Source: Welwitschia mirabilis
Taxonomy: Eukaryota; Gnetophyta; Gnetopsida; Welwitschiales
Assembly: GCA_051453625.1 (NCBI GenBank)
Contig: JBOZIK010000001.1
Location: forward strand, 210,672,738-210,736,737
Reading direction: 5' to 3'
Length of the DNA: 64,000 bases
Shown here: positions 9,997 to 22,559 of the stretch, piece by piece
How positions within the stretch are numbered: position 1 is the stretch's first letter
How the letters are laid out: the number at the start of each line of letters is the position of its first letter
The notes under the pieces: generated by a model
What the model was told of the DNA's origin: nothing
What the model saw: the letters and a program-made list of their open reading frames with translations, nothing else
The model's database searches: none
Made by a program: the position numbers and the translations under genes

Positions 9997-12482
9997 AGAA
10001 TTAAAAATTTAGCTTGAAGAACTCTTATAAAAAAGACTTTATTTCATCCTAGTGTATCACCAAAAGGAGAACTTATATTATTTATAAAGAAGAATGATGG
10101 AATACTAAGACTATGCATTGATTATATAAATAAGATTATTATTAAGAACAAGTATCTACTACCAAGAATAGATGACTTTTTCTATTATCTTAAGGAAGCT
10201 AATGTGTTCTTAAAAATTGGTCAGAAATTTGGATATCATCAATTTCAAATTAAGGAAGAATATGTTCGTAAAACAACAATTAAAACCTACTATGGGCATT
10301 ATGAGTTCACTATTATTCCTTTTGGTTTAACTAATGTTCTTGAACTATTCATAAGTCTTATGAATTACATCTTTTAATTACATCTTCATTCTTTTGTAAT
10401 AGTATTTATTGATGATATTCTCATTTATTCTAAAACTTATGAAGAGCATAAGAAACACTTAAGAACAACATTACAGACTTTACAGAACCACCAATTATAT
10501 GCTAACATGGAAAAGTGCTCTTTTTGAAAGGAATTTATTTAATTTTTAAATCATATAACATCCAATAAGATAAATTAAAGAAATCATGGAGTGATCAACA
10601 CCTACAAATATTATTGAGGTTAGAAGCTTTTTTGATCTTATTAAGTACTATTGTCAATTCTTCTTTAACTTCTCTAAGATAGCTTCTACATTAACTAGCC
10701 TTATAAAAAAAAATAAAGACTTCTAATGGATAGAAAAGTATCAGTAGTTATTTAAGCATCTTAAAGGAGGCTTAATTAGTGCTTTAGTCTTAGTAATGCT
10801 AGATAATTCAAAAACTTTTTCAATTTATATTAATGCATCGAGATATGATTTTAAAGTAGTTCTTGAATAACATAAAAGAGTAATATCTTAAGGATTAAGA
10901 CCATTTAAAAATCATGAAAGAAATTATTCTATTCATGATTTTGAATTAGCTATAATAATTTTTACTTTAAAGTTGTAGAAGCATTATCTCTATGATGTAG
11001 AGTTTTAAGTCTTAACAGACCATAAGAGTCTAAAATACATTTTTACTCAACTAAACTTAAACCTTAGGAAAAGAAGATAGATGAAACCTCTTTGTGATTT
11101 TGATCTAGAAATTTTATATCATGAAAATAAGAAAAATAAAGTTATAGATACTCTTAGTAGACAAGGTTGTCTTAAAGTAATACTAAAAATTCAAAGCTAA
11201 ATTCCTAGCATTATTTTAGAGGGACCAAAACAGATGAAAATTATTAAAAATTAAGGAACCAATTATAAAAATTAATATATTTAGAGCATTTTAGTATTAA
11301 TTTAGATGATATTATTAGATTTAAGAGAATATTTCTAGTTCTTAACATATATGGAATTAGATATAAATTAATGTTTGAATTCTACAATCCACCTATAATA
11401 GGTCATCTAGAGGAATTAAACTATATCAAAACATGAAACAAAATTTTTGATGGCTATGAATGAAATAGGATATAGAAGAATTTATGTTAAGGTGCCTTAA
11501 TTATTAACAAGTTAAAGTAGAACATAGAAATCCAATAGGATTACTTTATCACCATAACATTCTAGAATATAAATAGGATGTGATTTACATGGACTTTATT
11601 GTAGGACTTCTAAAACCTCAAGGAGGTAATAAATCTATCATGGTGGTAATTAATAGAAAAACTAAGTCATTACATTTCATTCTAATTAAATTTACTTATA
11701 ATGCTAAGGATATAATTAAAGTATATATTTAAAATGTTGTTTAGTTGTATGGTATTCCTTTAGTAATTATCTCTGATAGAGATTCAAAATTTACTTCTAA
11801 TTTTTAGTAAGAATTACAAATAGATTTAGGAACTAAGTTAAATATGAGCAATATATTTCATCCTCAAACAGATGGTTAGGCAAAAAGAGTTAATCAAATT
11901 TTAGAAGATCTTCTTAGAGCATGTTTTCTTAATAATCCCAAAAGGTTGGAAAAGTACCTATCATTAATAAAATTTGCATATAATAATAGTTATTAGAGTT
12001 TAATTCAAATGATTCCACTTAAAGCTCTATATGGTAGAAAATATAGAGCACCCAGTTTATGGCCAGAATCTATATAAAGATTAATTATATAAGTAGAAAT
12101 GTTATAAGAAATGGAAAGTAAAATAAGAATCATTAAGCATAGACTTAAAAAAGCAATAGATAGACAAAAGATGTATGTAGACCACTGAAGAAGAGATGTT
12201 GATTTTAAAGTAGGTAATCATCTATTTCTTAAATTATCATGAATGAAATCAATAATGAGAGAAGTTAAGAAATCAAAATTATCTTCTCAATTCATTAGAC
12301 TATTTAAAATACTAGGAAGAATTAGACTTATTATATACAAACTTACTCAGCCTTCTCAATTATTACATATTCATAATGTTTTCTATATAAGTATGCTAAG
12401 GAAATATATTGTAGATCCTTCTCATTTGTTAAACTGTTTTTATATTCAGGTGGAACCAGCTTTTTCAACTATAGAAAACTAG
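9997..12482 (+). pseudogene. pol: Ty3/gypsy chromovirus (Tekay/Del-like) pol remnant
   Basis: Reads RT, RNase H and integrase in gypsy order. RT begins mid-domain (HPSVSPKGE, then LCIDY near 10111 and LLPRIDDFF). The FIDD catalytic box at 10405-10416 is intact. RNase H (SIHDFELA, LTDHKSLKYIF) lies about 10830-11165, the integrase zinc region about 11350-11560, and the integrase core about 11580-12100 with HPQTDG followed by a stop where the family has Gln. The tail 12243-12482 (HNVFYISMLRKYIVDPSH) is the typical chromovirus module leading to the chromodomain. Dozens of stops, mostly TAG/TAA at Gln positions, make it inactive. Gag, protease and the start of RT are missing: the left edge abuts the CACTA terminus. 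Confidence 0.9.
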
Positions 12483-12695
12483 AAGTAATATTGGACTAAT
12501 GAACTATCAAGTTACAAAATAGGGAGATACATCAAGTAAAGATAAAGTGGAGTAATTATAGTGTTAATGAAGCTACTTAGAAGCTAGAGGAAACAAAGAA
12601 AAATCAATACCAAAATATTTTTTAATCTCATAATATGTACTTAGGTGTTCTTAATATTTTTATGTGCTTTGATTCTTAGGAGTAAATTAGTCTAA

Positions 12696-12708
12696 GTGGG
12701 AAAGGATA
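12696..12708 (+). promoter_or_regulatory. Polypurine tract of the chromovirus
   Basis: AAGTGGGAAAGGA sits about 215 bp after the last pol stop and just before TGTAATATTTTG at 12714. That would be a decayed TGTAACA... LTR start. Position and composition fit the plus-strand priming site. Confidence 0.6.
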
Positions 12709-13821
12709 TCATATGTAATATTTTGTAAACCTTAATGACTTTGATATTAAGCATATTAATCTTTTAATCAGATGATGAATTACTCTTCTTTAAAGACATT
12801 GTCAAAATAAGATGGTGTTTTAAATTAACCTTAGTTTATAACTCATTATGAAAATGATGTTAATTATGTTAGAGGGTTTTTATGAGAAAACCTATCCAAA
12901 CATTTAAAATTAGATAACTCCATTATGTAAAGAATTAAAATCATATGATAAAACTAATAAATTAAAAATTTAAAGAAGACATAATAATATATTCTACATC
13001 TTATTTACTCATTTAAATTCTTAGTAAATGTGACAAGTGTACTATATTATGAATAAACGTTGTTTTTTCCTGATGTTGTATCATTTTTAGGTTCTATGCA
13101 TTATCAAATAAATGAGCATGTGAACATCTACATAGACTCTTATCTATAACCAAGAGTGATAAATGAGTAGATTTATTCTACCATGAATTTTGTTTTCTTG
13201 AGATGTGCAAGTNNNNNNNNNNTTAAAATATCAAAAGGACATAATAATATATTTTACATCTTATTTACTTATTTAAATTCTTAGTAAATGTGATAATTAT
13301 ACTATGTTGTGAAAAAAACATTTTCTTCTTTGTGTTATGTGATTAATAGGTTCTATGCATTTTGAAATAAATGAGCATTTAAATAAGTACATACACTCTT
13401 ACCTAGAACCAAGAATGATAAAAGAGTAGATTTACTCTATCATGACTTTTATCTTCTTGGGATGTGTAAGGACACTTTATTCATAGCATATTTATTACTT
13501 TATTCATTAAAATTGAAGAGTTTATCTCATTATACCACATGAAAATTTTCATATTTGTGCATTTATTCTTTTGATGCATGTATTGGATGAATTAAACTTA
13601 CTATATAAGCTTATGAAGGATTAAGAAGGAGCTAGCATGAGAAAATTATGCATTTATTTAATCTTGCTAATTAAAGTAAGAAGATTACTCATCCTAGTTA
13701 GGTGCATGAGTCATAAATATGACCTCTTTTTGCACTCTAATGTCACTTATTAATCATTCCACTTATCAATGATAAATCATGTAATTTTGTGATCTTGAGC
13801 TATGTGCCTTTTTTTTATCTG

Positions 13822-13856
13822 TATATAAAGATTCTTTCCTCCATTGCAAAGGAGGA
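13822..13856 (+). promoter_or_regulatory. LTR core promoter and palindrome, copy 1
   Basis: TATATAAAG at 13822-13830 is followed after 8 bp by an imperfect palindrome CCTCCATTGCAAAGGAGG, near where transcription would start. Confidence 0.5.
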
Positions 13857-15157
13857 GATACTTCTATTTTCCATATAGTTGCATTTCCTTCTTTTCTATA
13901 ATTTCTACTTTCCATACAATTCCATTTCCTTCTTTTCTATCTCTTTATTCTTATTCTTTATTTTTTGGATCTTGGAGGTTAGAAGCTTGGAGCTAAGGAT
14001 TCTTGATCTTGGATCTTCATCAATCTTCAAATGTCAAGGAGTTACTAATCTTTCTAAGTAAGCTCTTTATTCATACTATCCATATGATCTTTTTTAAATA
14101 GTCTAGCGGAATGATGTGATATTACATTATAGAATTATTTATTAGTTTTATATAATTATATTATAAAATATTATTCCCTTTCATTTTCTCTCACCAAGAT
14201 GCTAGAAAGAAATGAGAGATTTTTTGTGCTTAGTGATGAAAGTTGCTAATGGATGATTTAGCCAAGTGACTAGGAGTTTTACTATAAAAAGAAATGGGGA
14301 AAAAAATTTTGGGTAATCATGTTTATTTTAATATAATATTTTAATCTATTGTATAATAGGTCCATATTATTAAGGGTAAAGTTTTAATCATCAAAATCTC
14401 TTTTAAGCTAGTACACTTTCGTAGAAATCCTAAGGCTTATAGTAGATACTTTTTTTTCAATTAATTTAATTTTTCTTTCTACATTAATTTAAATAAGTAA
14501 ATTTAGTTAAGTTGTTTTGTGGATAATTANNNNNNNNNNNNNNNNNNNNNNNNNNNNNNNNNNNNNNNNNNNNNNNNNNNNNNNNNNNNNNNNNNNNNNN
14601 NNNNNNNNNNNNNNNNNNNNNNNNNNNNNATATGATATGTATATAATATTATGAAAAGACATGTTCTTATTTGTGTTGTATGATTGATAGATTCTATGCA
14701 TTTTGAAATAAATGAGCATTTGAATAAGTATATACACTCTTACCTAGAAACAAGATAGATAAATGAGTATATTTACTCTATCATGACTTTTATCTTCTTG
14801 AGATGTGTAAGGACACTTGAGTCATACCATATTTATTATTTTATTTATTAAGATTGATGAGTTTATCTCATTATGCCACATGATAATTTTTATATTTGTG
14901 ATTTATTCTTTCGATGCATGTCTTGAATGAAGTAAACTTACTTATGAGTCTATGAAGGATTAAGAAGGAGCTAGCATGAGAAGATAATACATGTAATAAA
15001 TCTTGCTAATTAAAGCAAGAAGATTACTCATCTCAGTTAAGTGCATGAGTTATAAATATGATCTCATTTTATACTTCAATGTTACTTATTACTCATCCAT
15101 TTATCAATGATAAATCATGTGATCTTATGATCTTGAGCAATATGCCCTTTGTTTATC

Positions 15158-15196
15158 TATATATAGAGATCTTTTTACTCTTTTGCAAAAGAGGAG
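15158..15196 (+). promoter_or_regulatory. LTR core promoter and palindrome, copy 2
   Basis: TATATATAGAG followed by the perfect 16-bp palindrome CTCTTTTGCAAAAGAG. Relative to copy 1, one base pair of the stem has changed on both sides (C-G to T-A). Confidence 0.5.
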
Positions 15197-17426
15197 ATAC
15201 TTTCCATTTTTCATACAATTCCATTTTCTTCTTTCATCTCTTTTTCTTTATTTTTTTTAATTCTTCATTTTATAGATCTTGAAGATTGAAAACTTGGAGC
15301 TAAGAATTCTTGAGCTTAGATCTTCATCAATCTTCAACCATCAAGGACTTACTAATATTTTCAAGCACTCTTTTTGCTCATATTGTCCATATGATATCTC
15401 TTGAAGATTCTAGTTGAATGATGTGATATTGCATTAGGAAATTATTTATGGTTTATAAAATATTATTCCTTTTATTAGCTCTCACCAAGATGCTAGGGAG
15501 ATGTAAGGGGTCTCTTATGCTTGGTGATGAAGGTTATTAATAAATGATTATAGCCAAGAGACTAGGGGATTCATTGTAAAAAGGGGGAAAGAGGAAATTT
15601 GGGTACCCATATTTATTTTAATAATATATTTTTATCTATTATAAATTAGATCTATCTTCTTAGGGAAAAAGATCTGATCCTCAAAAATCTCTTTTAGGCT
15701 AGTACTCTTTCATGGAAATCCTAAGGCTTATAGTAAATGGGTTTTTTGAATTGATTTGATTTTTTTTCTAAATTTATTTAAATTTAGTAAGTTTAGTTAA
15801 TATGTTTTGTAGATAATTATTTTAGCTAGTATATTCATTATTTTGTTGATTTAAGTTAATACTTAACTAGTTATAAAATCTTTGCCATAATTCTTATAGC
15901 TAAAGTTAAATTCCTAGAATAGAGGCATAGGTTAAAAACATTATAGCTTATTAATTAATAGGTATAAAGTAGTAAATTTATTTGTAAGTCCAGGATTATG
16001 TTATAATTGTGAAAATGTAAAAATAGTAATTTTTCTAATGTGTAGTATTTTTTAATAAATTTATTTATTAAATACATTAGAAAATGAATGCAAAAAATAG
16101 TAAGAAATTAATTTACATTTGTATGAGTAACAGTTAAGATATCTTAATACTTGAATAGCCTAAGTTATAGGAAATTAAATAAGCTTTACAAAACATCTTG
16201 AATCATTTAAAAACCCAAAGTATTTTGAAAATTATGATCATTTTAGTGTACTATGGTAGGACTGTAATATTAGAAAATATGATAGTTTTAACCTTAAATC
16301 ATAACTTTAGAAATGATATTTTAAGAATCCCAAGATAGCTTAAACTAGTTTCTAATAATCCTATTATGATTCTAATTTATAAGAAACTATTGTAACTTTT
16401 TTTTGATAATTAATTAATTATTAATTTTTTATTATGATGTCTCCTTAGAGCATAAAAAAGTTATAATTAATATTTTGAATTATAGAAAAATTTTTAAATA
16501 AAATTATACAAGTAATTTGAGTATGCAAGATAAGTTGTCATCAATAGCCTTAAATTACGTTTGTTAGTAATAATATTTTATTAGGAAAAATATCTCTTTT
16601 ATCTTACTTTGAATATGCATTCTTGTAAGGGTTTTCACTTTCATAGTTTAAGTAACATGAATAATCCTAGACTTATCATTTAGTTTCTTGACTTACAATA
16701 TAGCCATATGAGTTATGGATAAAGTATTATGTTTTAATAATTATGCTTAGGCTGTACTTTCTTTTGTTTGTCTTTATTACACCAATTCATGGAGATTATC
16801 ATATGAGCATGGAAGAATGCTTCTAAGATTAGCATAACTCTGGGTATAGATTAGTTTCTTTAAGTACATTATTAAAAAGTGATCTAATACATTTTGAATA
16901 TTTTTATTATTATTCAAAAAAAGAAAATAAAAGAATATTTCCTTTATTTAGATTTTCATTACTATAATCTTAAATATAGAGATGTTTTAGTATGCTTGTT
17001 TTCTCTTTTATGATTGTTTCTATGAAATAAACCTAATGATGATTAGAATTATTATAATTAGGTAAACAATCCATTAAATATCCACACTAGTTAGAATTGT
17101 ATGCATGTGTTTTTGTGGTGTATTTATCAAATAGGACTAAATTAAGATAATCCTAATAATGTTCAACCTCATACTTGGATTTCATCACCAAGGTGGGTTG
17201 CATTGCATTTTTTTATAATACCCTTCTNNNNNNNNNNNNNNNNNNNNNNNNNNNNNNNNNNNNNNNNNNNNNNNNNNNNNNNNNNNNNNNNNNNNNNNNN
17301 NNNNNNNNNNNNNNNNNNNNNNNNNNNATGATCACTTTTTGTGCTCGAGTATCACTTATTACTCATCCCACTTATCAATGCTAAGTCATGTCATTCTATG
17401 ATCTTGAGCTATGTGCCTTTATTTAT

Positions 17427-17464
17427 CTATATATAGAGATCATTTCCTCTTTTCTAAAGGGAGA
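17427..17464 (+). promoter_or_regulatory. LTR core promoter, copy 3
   Basis: TATATATAGAG is preserved, but the palindrome has decayed to CCTCTTTTCTAAAGGG with a broken centre. Confidence 0.45.
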
Positions 17465-19354
17465 TAAGTTTCTTTTATTTCTTACAAGGCATTTCTCTTT
17501 CCTATATATCTCTCTCTCTTTCTTTCATTATCTTACTTGTGGAGCTTAAAGATTAGAAGCTTGGAGCTAAGGAACTCTTGAGCTTGATTCTTCATCATCT
17601 TCGACTATTAAGGTCTTACTAATATTTTGAAGCAAGCTTCTTACTTTTATTATCCATATGATCTCCTTTAGAATGATCTGATATTTCATTATAAAATTAT
17701 TTATAGCTTTTATGCAATTATGTTGTAAAAAAATATCCCCTCCCATTCGCTTCCATTAAAATGTTATAGTGAGATATGAGGGGGTCTCTTATACTTGGTA
17801 ATGGAGGATTACTAATGGATGATTATGGTAAAGTAACCAAAGGGTTTACTATTTAAAAAAAAAAAGAACTTCTTTTTTTTTTTAATAATCTATTATGCAT
17901 TAGGACCATCTTATTAGGCAAATTTTGATCCTCAAAATTCTCTTTAGGCTATTATTCTTCCATAGAAAATCTCAAGGCTCATAGTAAATAGTTTTTTTAA
18001 TTAATTTGATTTTTTCCTTTTTATAATGATTCTTTTCTTTTTACAATTAATTTATCTTTCTATAACTAATTAGTTAGTATATCCATTACTTTATTTATCT
18101 AAGTTATTACTTAAGTAGTTGTAGAAACTTTATCATATTTTTGTTATGGTGAAAGTTAAATTTCCAGAATAAAGGCATAGCATAAAGACACCACATCTTA
18201 TTAATTAGTAGGTATAAGTCAATGATTTTTTTTTTTTTTTTTGTTAAGTATAGGATTGTGTCATGAATGTGAAAATATAAAAACCATGATTTTTATGATG
18301 AGTAATTATTTTTAAAAAAATTTATTTGTTAAACTATGTTAAAAAATATATGTAAAAAATAGTAAGTAATTAATTTACATTTCTCTATCTATTTATTAAT
18401 ATATTTACAAACTTGAGTCTTCTAAATTGCATGAAATTAAATAAGGTTTCAAAAAAAATCTTGGATCATTTAAAAACTTAAAGTATTTTAAAAGTTATGG
18501 TCATTTTAGTATAGTGTGGTAGGACAATAATTTTAAAAAAAATTAATAGTTTTTAGCCTTAAATGATAATGCTAGAAATAATACTTTTATAATTTCAAGA
18601 TAGTTTAATTTAGATTTTAAGGAACCTATTATGTGTCTAGTTTCTGAAAACCCACTATAATTTGATTTTTAATTCATAATTACTTAATTATTTATTTTTA
18701 ATTATGATGTCCTCCCTGGAGTCCAAAAATGTTATAATTAATGTTTCCAACCCACCAACGTAGTAAGGGAGGGAGTAGGTTCACTCACATAAGGAAAGAT
18801 CACAAAGATAGGAGTGGAAGGTTCACTATTGTACTATTCTACCAGGGGTATCTTAACAATTATGTTTGAGCTACACTTTCTTTTTTTTTTTTTTTAACCT
18901 TCTTTACTCTAATCCATAAAGATTGTCATATAAGCATGGAAGAGTGTTTCTAGGATGGGCATAGCTCTAAGTATGTTTTAGTTTTATTAAGTACATTATT
19001 TTATATTTTCATTATTACTAAAAGAAAAAGAAAAGAATATTCCTTTATTTAGATAGAAAAGAAAAAATATTTTTTTTATCTAGATTTTTATTATTATAAT
19101 CTTGGAAAAAGAAATATTCTTGTATGCTTACTTTCTTTCTATGTTTGTTTATATAAAATGAATAATGATTAGAATTATTATAACTAGCTAAAAAAATTCA
19201 TTAAATATCCACATTAGTTAGAATTATTTACATGCATTTGTATGGTATATTCATCGAACAAGACTAAATCAAGATAATTCTAATAATGTTTATTCCCACA
19301 CTTAGATTTCATTATCAAGGTGGGTTGCATTGCATTTTTTTATAATACCCTTCT

Positions 19355-20820
19355 GGAAGTGGATTTGATCATTACTCGTTTGCCCTATTCATATATGAAC
19401 TTACTCCAACTTAATACCTTGCATCAATAGATCATGCTGCACCATCTGGAGATGTTCCAAGGAAACAAGCATCCACCTTGTGTACTACTGTCACCTATAT
19501 TAGGGTATATCAAGGTAAAGTAGCCAATGGAGTTGAGCTCAAACATGTTTGTATAGTTTAGAATCTAAAGTAAAATCAACTCACGTTTGGAGAATGACTA
19601 GATATTGAGTTATAATGCCATTGATGGGAGTTGAAACCTTTTATTATATTAGTTAGGTACTATCCTTAAACTTATCTATATATGTTTATAACAAGTTTAC
19701 ATGTCCTCAAATATTTACAAGATATCTTTCTATGTGACAAAAAAACTAGGAAGAAATGGATGACACAAACTTATGAGATCACTATTATTTTTAAATCAAA
19801 GTAACCTAAAAATTAATTATAGTAAATATGTAATAACAATATGATTTGTTTTTCTCAAAATATGAAAATGCTAATAAAGGAATAAGTAAAATTTTATGTT
19901 CCACTGCATAAAACAACGTTCTATACAGTAGGTAACCCTATTTTTTTACAAATGAATAAAATGCATAGAATTTGATTGCCACATTGTGTGGGAGAGAATA
20001 TAACAAGGAACCATCTCCACTGCATATCTTCCTTTTGGACACCATCTACCAAATATTTTCATGAAGCCTTTAGGAAAAACCAATTATCTGTTTTAATATC
20101 CAAGTTGGGTGTGCTAGTCTCCACATAACAACATATGTGGGACTATTAGAAATGCAACATGGTAGACATAGCTACATCTGTTTCATTTTCCCCAACGAAT
20201 TTTAGTTTTATTGTTGTAGATCTATTATTTTTTGCATCTGTTCCATTTTCACCATTGTTGCGAATTTGTTATGTTCCTTATAGTTATCCAACAAGCAGTT
20301 CCATTCCCTCAGTTATTTTCTTTTTCTACAGCTGAGTGAACTCAAATGTAATAAAGCAAGTTGTTCCATTCCCAAAGAGATACTTTTGAATTTATACCAT
20401 TTGCATCATTGGCATATTGCAAAATGCATTCAAAGAACACGTTTTCTATTCTATTCTAAAATAAGCTTCTATTGTATTTTGGAAACATGTTTGGAAAAAA
20501 TAAGATAACATGAATAACATGCACATCCTCACACCTAGAAATGTATGCACCTGACGCAGCAAAAAATAGTATATTATTTTTCATTTAACAAAAGACACCT
20601 TTTGATTAATAATGACAAATCAATCTGAAAGTGTGCTGTGTTTGATAAAAATTGAAAAATAGTACCTGAAAACAAATGGAAAAAAGGGAAGAAGAAAAAA
20701 ACAAAATGCGGACATTAATGTGAAACAAAAATGCTGGAAACCTAATGTGAGAAAACATTATCTCTTTGTTTTTACAAAGTTTCCTTATTTTCTAGTTATT
20801 TTATGTGCAAAGGAGACTTG
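19355..20820. other. Unassigned AT-rich DNA
   Basis: No gene, RNA or repeat recognised. Composition is slightly less AT-rich than the LTR blocks on its left, which suggests single-copy DNA. Confidence 0.4.
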
Positions 20821-20829
20821 CTTCAGCAT

Positions 20830-21262
20830 TCTAGCCTTAGACGAAATACCTTACAAGATAATCCAATTTTGACGTTCCATTGATCTTTCCCCTCACACTC
20901 AGGAAAGTTCTTGTTTCTGCAACAGCTTCTTCTGGGAGGTCTCCACAACAGTTCAGTAAGCGGTAATCGTTAGAAGCTACGTTATTTGGGTTCCTCTGGG
21001 TTAAGTTCCCTAATATTGTTCAAGGTTGTTTGGACCTCTGTGAGTCCATCTAGAGTCATATGAGTGGAAAGAAACAAAACTGCAATGTTTCAGACCTTTT
21101 TTTTTGTGCATTTACATTCATTTTTTCACAATGTTCTACTTTATAAACCGCATTACCTGGAAAGATTTTACAAACCATGTAATCGATGTTGCAGTATCCG
21201 AGTCGCTGTTCAACAATAGCAAATATTGTATGGAGAAAGGAGCAAACGAACATAGGAGGCGT
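20830..21262 (-). pseudogene. Two-exon minus-strand gene relic, unidentified
   Basis: GC-richer island. On the minus strand an exon-like block runs from an AG acceptor near 21262 down to 21149, reading FVCSFLHTIFAIVEQ and then GYCNIDYMVCKIFP. It ends at CCAG|GTAATG. A ~79-bp intron ends in GCAG near 21080, and the next block reads MTLDGLTEVQTTLNNIRELN. After one frame change near 20980 it continues NDYRLLNCCGDLPEEAVAET and then TRTFLSVRGKINGTSKLDYL. Splice phases are compatible (phase 1). The peptide looks like real soluble protein, but I do not recognise the family. The frame break and lack of other exons suggest a pseudogene or captured fragment. Confidence 0.45.
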
Positions 21263-21523
21263 TGATCCTTAAAAGGATTGGTTATGAAATATTATTGAAA
21301 TATTGTCATATTTAGTCTGTTGATTTGCACGCTTTAAGTAACATTATGAAGAATGTGCACGCATTTATGGACCCTGCATTTGGAAGTGCTGCTTCATAAA
21401 AAGTCACTTAGGGTACAGTTATAATAATTAAACTATTAAAAGATGACTTGTGTGGGGCGTCAGCCATGGGACATTGGATATTCTTCATCAGCCTGTCAAC
21501 CCTGAGTTTTAGCCATGCCGATA

Positions 21524-21560
21524 AGATCTGCGATCTGCGATCTGAGATCTGAGATCTGAG
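21524..21560. repeat. Heptanucleotide tandem repeat
   Basis: Five copies of a 7-bp unit (AGATCTG/CGATCTG), the middle copies alternating C and A at the first position. GC-rich for this region. Confidence 0.9.
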
Positions 21561-21561
21561 C

Positions 21562-22150
21562 GTGAATCAGTGCATGCTACTTATAACTCACAAAAAATTG
21601 ATTTATTCAAAGATAAACGGGAAACCAGCCATAAACAAATTGACCAACGAAAACTGGTATGTCCACTTGAAAAGGCTGTTACTGGAACGAGTGCAGCAGA
21701 GTGCAGTATCTTGGGTGATGGTAAAGACAAATGAATGGCCCGCCACTGGGTCATGTCGTATAAAAAAGTCATGCCAAAGGAGTGGCGTGTTTCGTATTTG
21801 TGAGATTTCAAAGGACAGAAGTAGACAGCAAGTTTTGGATTTTGGAAGAAGTTGAAAAACATGTTGATCAACTATTAAGGATTTGACGAAACACTAAAGT
21901 CCCTTTGAATACATTTTTGGAAGTTAACCAACGGACAGTCAAGAGACAGAATTTGGTTGGGAGTGTCAAACTCAGATTCATATCGTCTTTACTGTCTCTC
22001 TCAAAGGGTATCAAATGGACTAACAAGTTTCTTGTTTACCTTGAATGTTTCTCCATTAATCTGCCCCTCTTTCTATTCAGGAAATGTTACAGAAAATCTT
22101 CAATCACTTAATACTTCTTATAAAATATACACAGAATAATCTTCTTTCCA
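21562..22150. other. GC-richer stretch with overlapping open frames, unidentified
   Basis: Open on both strands for about 290 bp (21562-21855 plus, 21581-21871 minus). The two frames overlap antisense, so at most one is real. Neither peptide resembles a known family, and no splice or start context decides between them. It adjoins the unidentified minus-strand relic and may be the same captured or single-copy segment. Confidence 0.3.
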
Positions 22151-22559
22151 TACAAACCAATCCGAACTGCTATGAAAGGTTCTGCCGTAAAATGACATAA
22201 TTATGATTTCAAAAAAGTTTGATAATAAATAATACAAATAGCACTTGTAGGCATAGCCAAATGTAATTTCTTTCAGGTGTATTAGCATGAATATTCTAGT
22301 TAATGTTTAACACAAAAATGTAAGGCACATGTTTCATTCTGAAAAGCTAAGTCTAAAAAATTAAACAGTTATACATGAGGTCATGCCGATCAANNNNNNN
22401 NNNNNNNNNNNNNNNNNNNNNNNNNNNNNNNNNNNNNNNNNNNNNNNNNNNNNNNNNNNNNNNNNNNNNNNNNNNNNNNNNNNNNNNNNNNNNTGCCTAT
22501 CAAATTTGGACATAAAGTCATAACCACATAAAAGAAACTTGTTCCCAAGCAATCATGTG

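Larger units (their letters stand above)
12714..19354 (+). repeat. Chromovirus 3' LTR region with three partial copies
   Basis: Begins with the TG at 12714 directly after the polypurine tract. Segments restart at each gap: 12961-13212 recurs at 13223-13474; about 13310-14529 recurs at 14650-15821; 15058-17227 recurs at 17328-19354. Shared landmarks are the CATTTTGAAATAAATGAGCA block, TATA box, CTTGGAGCTAAGGA block, CTCACCAAGATGCTAG block and the terminal GGTGGGTTGCATTGCA. In the third copy about 280 bp of the second (16470-16740) is replaced by a GC-richer ~100 bp (18745-18850). The repeats are about 85% alike by eye. They may be serial LTRs, truncated neighbouring elements, or misjoined contigs. 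Confidence 0.75.

Noticed and set aside
13879-14061. 60-codon ORF in the LTR leader
   Set aside because: Phe/Ser/Leu-rich translation of a pyrimidine-rich LTR segment; not preserved in the second and third LTR copies.
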